This document shows positions 59,470 through 64,000 of a DNA stretch of 64,000 nucleotides, piece after piece. The notes below the pieces were generated by a model that did not search any database, was not told the origin of the DNA, and worked only from the letters and a program-made list of their open reading frames with translations. A program made the position numbers and the translations under genes. Source of the DNA: Mayfieldus sp963841445 (GTDB taxonomy: Bacteria; Actinomycetota; Thermoleophilia; Solirubrobacterales; 70-9); the NCBI GenBank assembly GCA_963841445.1, contig CAWJCP010000001.1, positions 124,001 through 188,000 of the forward strand, read 5' to 3'. Every line of letters starts with the position of its first letter. Position 1 is the stretch's first letter.

Positions 59470-60338
59470 TGGCTTCAGTGCCCTGGGGGGTGGACTCCGA
59501 GCACGGCCGGCTGCTCGACGTCCTGCTTTGCCCGCCGGACAACTTCCGCTGGCTGCCGACCAGCGCGATCTCCAAGGCTACCCTCGCAAAGGGGATCGCC
59601 TTCGACTTCGAGCGCGCGAAACGGCAGCACGAGGAGCTGGTCTCCGCCTATGAAGGGGCCGGGGTCAAGTGCCATTTCCTCGAGCCGGACCCGGAGCTGC
59701 GCTACCAGGTGTTCAGCCGCGACTCCAGCGTGATGACGCCCTGGGGGGCTGTGGTGGCCCAGCTTCAGCAGTGGTGGCGGCGCGGCGAGTACGCGGCGGT
59801 GATCGGCTTCTACCGGCGGGCCGGGATCCCGATCGAGGCGATGATCACCGCGGCGGCGCTTGAGGGAGGGGACGTGATGATCCTGGAGCCCGGCCGGGTG
59901 CTGATCGGGCACTGCGAGGCGCGCACCCAGAGGCCGGCGGCGCTGCAGCTCGCCGACGTCTTCGAGCGCCGGGGCTGGGAGGTCCGCCTCGAGTCCTTCC
60001 CGGAGGACTACGTGCACATCGACGTGCTGGTCTCGGTGCTGGCCGAGAAGCTCGCGGCCGTCTGCGCCGAGGTGGTCTCAGCCGAGCTCCTCGCCTGGCT
60101 GCGCTCCAGCGGCTTCGAGCTGATCGAGGTCTCGGCGCAGGACGCGTTCGGGCTCGGCGCCAACGCGATCTCGCTCGGCGCCGGGCGGGTGATCTCGGCC
60201 GGCGCGGCGAGCGCGCTCAACGAGGCGATGCGCGCCCACGGCCTCGAGGTGCTGGCCCCCGAGCTCGACAGCTTCACCCTCGGAGGCGGCGGCGCGCATT
60301 GCCTCGCGCAGGCGCTGCGCCGCGAGCGGGTCGGATGA
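59466..60338 (+). CDS. Arginine deiminase/DDAH-fold amidinohydrolase
   Basis: The 290-residue protein has the guanidino-modifying fold. The acid motif is VFSRDSSVMTPWGAV, LEGGDVMILEPGRVLIG follows, the catalytic His is in DYVHIDVLVSVL and the nucleophile Cys in FTLGGGGAHCLAQALRR. Its length suits the DDAH/small deiminase group and is too short for the usual agmatine deiminase (about 365). It starts at ATG 59466, overlapping the decarboxylase stop. By context it may deiminate agmatine to N-carbamoylputrescine. Arginine or methylarginine is an alternative substrate. Confidence 0.82.
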   Translation: MMASVPWGVDSEHGRLLDVLLCPPDNFRWLPTSAISKATLAKGIAFDFERAKRQHEELVSAYEGAGVKCHFLEPDPELRYQVFSRDSSVMTPWGAVVAQLQQWWRRGEYAAVIGFYRRAGIPIEAMITAAALEGGDVMILEPGRVLIGHCEARTQRPAALQLADVFERRGWEVRLESFPEDYVHIDVLVSVLAEKLAAVCAEVVSAELLAWLRSSGFELIEVSAQDAFGLGANAISLGAGRVISAGAASALNEAMRAHGLEVLAPELDSFTLGGGGAHCLAQALRRERVG

Positions 60339-60384
60339 GCAGGCTCACCGAGCCGATCCACCGGCAGGCCCAGGGAGCGGAGCG

Positions 60385-61644
60385 ATGACCCCGCAGGTCG
60401 ACGCCGCCCGCGTGATCGCCGACCTGCGCGAGCTCGACCGCCGCACCGGCGGACCGGACGGCGCCCGGCGGGTCTGCTGGGGGCCGAAATGGTCGCGGGC
60501 GCGCGACTTCCTCCGCCAGCTCCTCGAAGAGATCGGCCTCGCGGCCGAGCTCGACGAGGCCGGCAACCTCTGGTCCTACCTCGAGGGCGAAGCCGAGCCC
60601 GCGCTGGCCGTTGGCTCGCACCTCGACTCGGTGCCGCAGGGCGGCTGGCTCGACGGGGCGCTGGGGACGATGGCGGCGCTTGGGGTGCTGCGCGCCTGGG
60701 CGACGAGTGGCGAGCGCCCGCCGCGAACCCTCGCCCTGGTCGACTGGGCCGACGAGGAGGGGGCATTCGGCCGCAGCCTGCTCGGCAGCTCGGCCGCCGG
60801 CGGCTCTCTGGACCCGAGCGAAGTCGCCTCCCTCCGCGACGCCGAGGGAAGGCCGATCGAAGAGGTGCTGGCCGCGTCGGGCGTGCGCCTCGCGCAGATG
60901 CCGGGCGCGGCATCGCGCCTCGACCGCCTCGGCGCGCTGCTCGAGCTGCACATCGAGCAGGGGCCGGTGCTGGAGTCGGAGGGAATTCCGATCGCGGCCG
61001 TTTCGGGGACGGTCGGAATCGAGCGCTGGCGCTTCAGCTTCGAAGGTCAGGCCTCGCATGCGGGAACGACGCCGATGGACGCCCGTCGCGACGCCGGCCG
61101 CGCCGCCGGCGCCCTGATGATGGCCGCTGGAGCGATCGGGGATCTTCGCTCCGGCGTCGCGACGACCGGCTCGGTGAGCTTCGAGCCGGGGACCCCGACC
61201 GTGATCCCCGGTCACGCCGAGATCGTCGTCGACCTTCGCAATCCCGATGCGACGGAGCTCGCGGGGATGCTGGTCGAGCTGCAGCGAGCCGGGCAGAGGT
61301 GCGCTGCCGACAACGGCTGCGAGTCCGCTGCCGAGCTGCTCTGGCGGATCGAGCCGACCGGGTTCGACCCCGAGCTGGTCGAGCTCGGTCGCGAGACCTG
61401 TAAGGCGATCGTCGGCTCCGATCGGGTCCTGGTCAGCGGCGCGCTTCACGACGCGGCCGAGGCCGCCCGCCGAGTGCCGGTGGCGATGCTGTTCGTGCGC
61501 TCGCGGGGCGGCGTCAGCCACTCGCCCGCGGAGGACTCGAGCGAGGCCGACCTCGAGCTCGCGATCCGCGCCTACGCCGAGCTGGCCGAGCGCGCGATGC
61601 GAGCGCCGCCCAGTGCTCTCAGCCGCCCCGCAGGTCCTCGTTAG
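60385..61644 (+). CDS. M20-family N-carbamoyl-amide hydrolase (AllC/HyuC-like)
   Basis: The 419-residue metalloamidase has the metal ligands in AVGSHLDSVPQGGWLDGALG (His, Asp), DEEGAFGRSLLGS (Glu), ELHIEQGPVLESEG (His) and RGGVSHSPAEDSS (His). QASHAGTTPMDARRDA holds the dimer-domain His and Arg. Relatives split N-carbamoyl-amino acids, allantoate or ureidopropionate to amine, CO2 and ammonia. After a decarboxylase and a deiminase-fold enzyme, N-carbamoylputrescine is an attractive substrate, normally handled by an unrelated nitrilase-type AguB. This is inference. Its 3' end overlaps the convergent TetR gene by 26 bases. Confidence 0.88.
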   Translation: MTPQVDAARVIADLRELDRRTGGPDGARRVCWGPKWSRARDFLRQLLEEIGLAAELDEAGNLWSYLEGEAEPALAVGSHLDSVPQGGWLDGALGTMAALGVLRAWATSGERPPRTLALVDWADEEGAFGRSLLGSSAAGGSLDPSEVASLRDAEGRPIEEVLAASGVRLAQMPGAASRLDRLGALLELHIEQGPVLESEGIPIAAVSGTVGIERWRFSFEGQASHAGTTPMDARRDAGRAAGALMMAAGAIGDLRSGVATTGSVSFEPGTPTVIPGHAEIVVDLRNPDATELAGMLVELQRAGQRCAADNGCESAAELLWRIEPTGFDPELVELGRETCKAIVGSDRVLVSGALHDAAEAARRVPVAMLFVRSRGGVSHSPAEDSSEADLELAIRAYAELAERAMRAPPSALSRPAGPR

Positions 61645-62290
61645 CCAGCACGACGCTGCGCACGAAGAGCTCGCGCGTCCTCTTCAGCTCCCGGTCGGGT
61701 CCCCGGTCTATTCGCTCCAGCGCCAGACCCTGGTTGCCGGCGATCACCAGCCGTGCCAGCGATTCGACGTCGGCGGCGCGCGGGCCGTCATCGGCATCGA
61801 GCAGCAGCGCTTCGAGAACCTCCTGCCAGCGCCGGTTGACCTCGATCATCGTCGCCCGCACCCCGGACTCCACCACCGAGACCGCCGCGAGGTCGAAGTA
61901 GAGCCGCGGGACCCGCTCGTCGTCGTCGGCCAGCTTCTCGGTCGCGGACACAACGCCGCGCACGATCTGCTCGACCGTCGCGGCGCCGTCGATCTCGGCC
62001 AGGACGCGCTCGGTGATCATCTGCGCCAGCTCGCTTCCCACGGCCCCGACGAGGCCGTCCTTGGAGCCGAAGTGGTAAGTGATCAGAGCCTTCGACTCGC
62101 CGGCGCTCTCGGCCACCTTCGAGAGGGTGGTGCCGGCGAAGCCCTCCGACTTGAGCACCGCTGTTGCAGCCTCGAGGATGCGCTCCCGCGCTCCGCCGGG
62201 CGGCCGGCCGCGGCGTGGAGGGCCGACGGCCTCGCCCGCCGCCGCCAAGCCGGGGCTGGTCGCCGCGGCGACCTCCCTCGTCGCCGCCAA
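61619..62290 (-). CDS. TetR-family transcriptional regulator
   Basis: The 223-residue regulator has an N-terminal helix-turn-helix (ERILEAATAVLKSEGFAGTTLSKVAESAGESKALITYHFGSKDGL) and a helical ligand domain. The frame opens with TTG 62290, directly after the stop of the R2-like oxidase gene (1-nt gap). The first 30 residues are Ala/Gly/Pro-rich and the true start could lie a little downstream. It probably controls the oxidase operon. The ligand is unknown. Confidence 0.88.
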   Translation of the reverse strand: MAATREVAAATSPGLAAAGEAVGPPRRGRPPGGARERILEAATAVLKSEGFAGTTLSKVAESAGESKALITYHFGSKDGLVGAVGSELAQMITERVLAEIDGAATVEQIVRGVVSATEKLADDDERVPRLYFDLAAVSVVESGVRATMIEVNRRWQEVLEALLLDADDGPRAADVESLARLVIAGNQGLALERIDRGPDRELKRTRELFVRSVVLANEDLRGG

Positions 62291-62291
62291 G

Positions 62292-63275
62292 CTACGCCTG
62301 CGCGGTGGCGAGCATCGCCGGGTCGAGGCCCATCGCCGCGAGCTTCTTCGACAGCGACTTCGCGGCGTACTCGAAGATCTCCGACGAGTGGTAGAAGGGC
62401 GTCTGAAAGTCGTAGGGATCGTCGACCCACGGCGGAACGAACACGAGCGGGGCGACCGGCAGGCACTCCTTCAGGGTCGCCTCGACGACCTTCGCGTTCT
62501 CCGGGTCGTCCTTGATCGCATCGGCGAGGAACTTGACCCCGAAGCCGACGTGACGCGACTCGTCGCGGTTGACGGCGGTGAAGCCCTGGACGAAGCCGGG
62601 GAACCAGCCGTTGTCCTTCAGCGAGCGGATCATGAAGCGGGCCGCGGTCAGCGCCAGCATCCCCTCGATCACGACCATGTACACGGTGATCCCGCGCACC
62701 AGGGCCGCGAAGTCGCTCGGGTCCTCGCGCAGGCTCTCGGCGCATTCGTGAAGGATGCCGTCGAACATCGTCTCCCAGTCCTTGTTGACTACGTAGCGGT
62801 GCTGCTGAAGCTGCTCGGCGATGCCCTCGGCGTCGGAGTCGAAGACCTCGCGGTAGAAGCGGTCCCAGAAGATCACGTGCTTGGCCTCGTCGGAGATCTG
62901 CGTGGTGAGGAAGAGCTGTGCCTCCTTCTCGGGCGCGGCGATCGCGAACGGGAGCAGCTCGACCGTCACCCGGTCCTCGGCGATGAAGAACTCCGAGAAG
63001 CCGAAGGCAAGGAACTTGCGCTCCTCCTCGGTGAACATGTCGGGGTCGGCCCACTGCTCGCGGTCGACTGAGAAGTCGAAGTCCTCGGTCGACCAGTGCT
63101 GCCGCTGCCAGCGCATGATCAGCTTCTCGTAGGAGGGCGCCGCCTCGACGATCCGGTCCAGCCCCGACATCACCTTGTCGATGTCGCCGTCGAGCAGAAC
63201 CGAGAGCGCCTCGTCCTCGGTCTCTAGCGTCTCGCCCCCGTTCGCTTGTTCCTCAGTCGCAGTCCTGCCGGCCAT
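62292..63275 (-). CDS. R2-like ligand-binding oxidase (ferritin-like dimetal protein)
   Basis: The 327-residue protein has the dimetal ligands of the R2 superfamily: Glu100, Glu130 and His133 (DEAKH), Glu204, and Glu239 and His242 (DESRH). Val103 lies three residues after Glu100 and Tyr199 five before Glu204. This is the spacing of the Val-Tyr ether crosslink in R2-like ligand-binding oxidases (mycobacterial Rv0233: Val71, Tyr162), and it differs from true ribonucleotide reductase R2. No class I large subunit lies nearby. These proteins use a Mn/Fe centre and bind a fatty-acid-like ligand. ATG 63275 has ribosome site GAGGAGAGG. A TetR gene follows directly. Confidence 0.85.
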   Translation of the reverse strand: MAGRTATEEQANGGETLETEDEALSVLLDGDIDKVMSGLDRIVEAAPSYEKLIMRWQRQHWSTEDFDFSVDREQWADPDMFTEEERKFLAFGFSEFFIAEDRVTVELLPFAIAAPEKEAQLFLTTQISDEAKHVIFWDRFYREVFDSDAEGIAEQLQQHRYVVNKDWETMFDGILHECAESLREDPSDFAALVRGITVYMVVIEGMLALTAARFMIRSLKDNGWFPGFVQGFTAVNRDESRHVGFGVKFLADAIKDDPENAKVVEATLKECLPVAPLVFVPPWVDDPYDFQTPFYHSSEIFEYAAKSLSKKLAAMGLDPAMLATAQA

Positions 63276-63306
63276 TTCCTCTCCTCGCGTTCGACGTCTT
63301 GTCTGT

Positions 63307-63345
63307 TCAGGGTATTTTTACCATACGACCAATAAAGACAATGAG
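63307..63345 (-). promoter_or_regulatory. AT-rich promoter region of the R2-like oxidase operon
   Basis: The stretch 63307-63345 is far more AT-rich than its surroundings and contains, on the minus strand, TATGGT followed by a run of A residues, then the ribosome site. No exact -35/-10 pair could be fixed, and no clean TetR palindrome. The rest of the gap to 63428 shows no gene. Confidence 0.35.
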
Positions 63346-63428
63346 GCGACGACTCGCGCGAGGCCGACCTCGACTCGACGTCCCCACGCCTACACCAAGC
63401 CTGCCGCGCGCGATGCGGCCCTGAGCGG

Positions 63429-64000
63429 CTAGACACTCGCGGCCGAGAAGGTGTCGCAGGCCGCGGGATCCTTGGAGCGATATCCGGTTGTGAACCAACG
63501 CCGACGCTGCTCGGAGGTGCCGTGGGTGAAGGTGTCGGGATTGACGCGACCGGTCGCCTGGCGCTGGAGGCGATCGTCGCCCACCGCCTCAGATGCGGTG
63601 AAGGCTTCCTGCAGGTCGCCCTGCTGCAGAGCGCCCTGCGCATACACGGTGCTCGCCCAGACTCCTGCGTAGCAGTCGGCCTGAAGCTCGAGCCGGACCG
63701 ATAGCTCGTTGGCGTCATCGGGGCTCTGCTGCTGTTCTGATCGCACCTGCTCGCTGATCCCAGCCTCGTCCTGGACGTGGTGGCCCATCTCGTGGGCGAT
63801 CACGTATGCCCAAGCGAAGTCCCCCGGCGCCTGCAGCTGGGCGCGCATGTCTTCGTAGAAGCTGGGGTCGAGATAGACGCGCCCGTCGGCCGGACAGTAG
63901 AACGGGCCCACCGCAGAGCTAGCGCCGCCGCAGCCGGTCTGAACCGCGCCGGAGTAGAGCACGAGCTTTTTGAGTACGGCTCGCCGTCGCGCCGGAAGAT
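63429..64000 (-). CDS. Neutral zinc metalloprotease, YpfJ-type (partial)
   Basis: The C-terminal 180 or so residues are present; the N-terminus lies beyond the window. Motifs are SGAVQTGCGGASSAVGPFYCPADGRVYLDPSFY, the zinc site VIAHEMGHHVQD (HExxH), RLELQADCYAGVW with the third ligand, and the end GTSEQRRRWFTTGY. Conserved sequence upstream of about 63965 (RRDGEPYS) is in another frame from LVLYSGAVQ, with a run of five T/A bases at about 63966-63970, so a one-base error is likely there. It would be a membrane-anchored protease by family; function unknown. Confidence 0.85.
   Translation of the reverse strand, partial: LPARRRAVLKKLVLYSGAVQTGCGGASSAVGPFYCPADGRVYLDPSFYEDMRAQLQAPGDFAWAYVIAHEMGHHVQDEAGISEQVRSEQQQSPDDANELSVRLELQADCYAGVWASTVYAQGALQQGDLQEAFTASEAVGDDRLQRQATGRVNPDTFTHGTSEQRRRWFTTGYRSKDPAACDTFSAASV

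Noticed and set aside
62292..63275. Ribonucleotide reductase beta subunit
   Set aside because: The radical Tyr context and C-terminal tail of NrdB/NrdF are absent, there is no large subunit, and the Val/Tyr crosslink spacing fits R2-like oxidases.

Overview
The window is about 64 kb of GC-rich (roughly 68-70%) chromosomal DNA from an actinobacterium. Several traits fit the deep-branching Thermoleophilia/Solirubrobacterales type: a fused E2-E1 2-oxoglutarate dehydrogenase of the Kgd/OdhA kind, a decaprenyl-phosphate phosphoribosyltransferase, secreted YVTN and beta-helix proteins with very basic tails, many GTG/TTG starts, and frequent TANNNT-N6-8-start (leaderless) promoters. This placement is inference from gene content; no rRNA or tRNA gene was found. 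I saw no IS element, prophage or CRISPR array. Several conserved genes carry single-base frameshifts (hydrolase, acyl-CoA dehydrogenase, aconitase, amino acid permease, zinc protease). These look more like assembly or sequencing indels than real decay.

Layout. 0-4.6 kb: a frameshifted secreted alpha/beta hydrolase, then an acyl-CoA dehydrogenase, an APH-type kinase and a HAD phosphatase, which together are the three domains of animal ACAD10 as separate neighbours. 4.6-7.6 kb: a glycine-rich repeat protein and a histidine kinase/receiver pair. 7.7-14.1 kb: DEAD-box helicase, quinone reductase, PfkB kinase, citrate synthase, two small unknown proteins and a VTT membrane protein. 14.1-18.9 kb (minus): a two-domain fatty acyl-CoA reductase, an alkyl-DHAP-synthase-like flavoprotein and a DPPR-synthase-type UbiA, suggesting ether-lipid and envelope synthesis. 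19.4-23.8 kb: a 1486-residue 2-oxoglutarate dehydrogenase with two lipoyl domains, a peripheral-subunit-binding domain, E2 and E1 in one chain. 24.4-24.8 kb: a strong promoter and a structured intergenic RNA candidate with two C-rich 16-nt loops. 24.8-32.9 kb: a locus for secreted beta-propeller and beta-helix proteins with a LAL/LuxR regulator; a 17-bp palindrome lies at the same distance from the -10 box of two of the genes. 32.9-36.9 kb: aconitase, an SDR and a GST-N-like protein. 37.1-37.8 kb: a c-di-AMP (ydaO) riboswitch upstream of an NlpC/P60-like cell-wall hydrolase.

37.9-61.6 kb is a large polyamine/arginine/amino-acid catabolic island. It holds two complete PotABCD-type importers, AzlCD, and a divergent block of class III aminotransferase, PucR regulator, saccharopine-dehydrogenase-like protein, alanine dehydrogenase and a succinate-semialdehyde-type dehydrogenase. 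Facing it are an APC permease, a universal stress protein, the second PotABCD set, an aminoaldehyde-type dehydrogenase, an Orn/Lys/Arg decarboxylase, an arginine-deiminase/DDAH-fold hydrolase and an M20 carbamoylase. Read together they could take arginine through agmatine, N-carbamoylputrescine, putrescine, aminobutyraldehyde, GABA and succinate semialdehyde to succinate, with alanine dehydrogenase recycling the pyruvate acceptor. 61.6-64 kb: a TetR regulator, an R2-like ligand-binding oxidase with all cofactor and crosslink residues, and a YpfJ-type zinc metalloprotease cut by the window edge.
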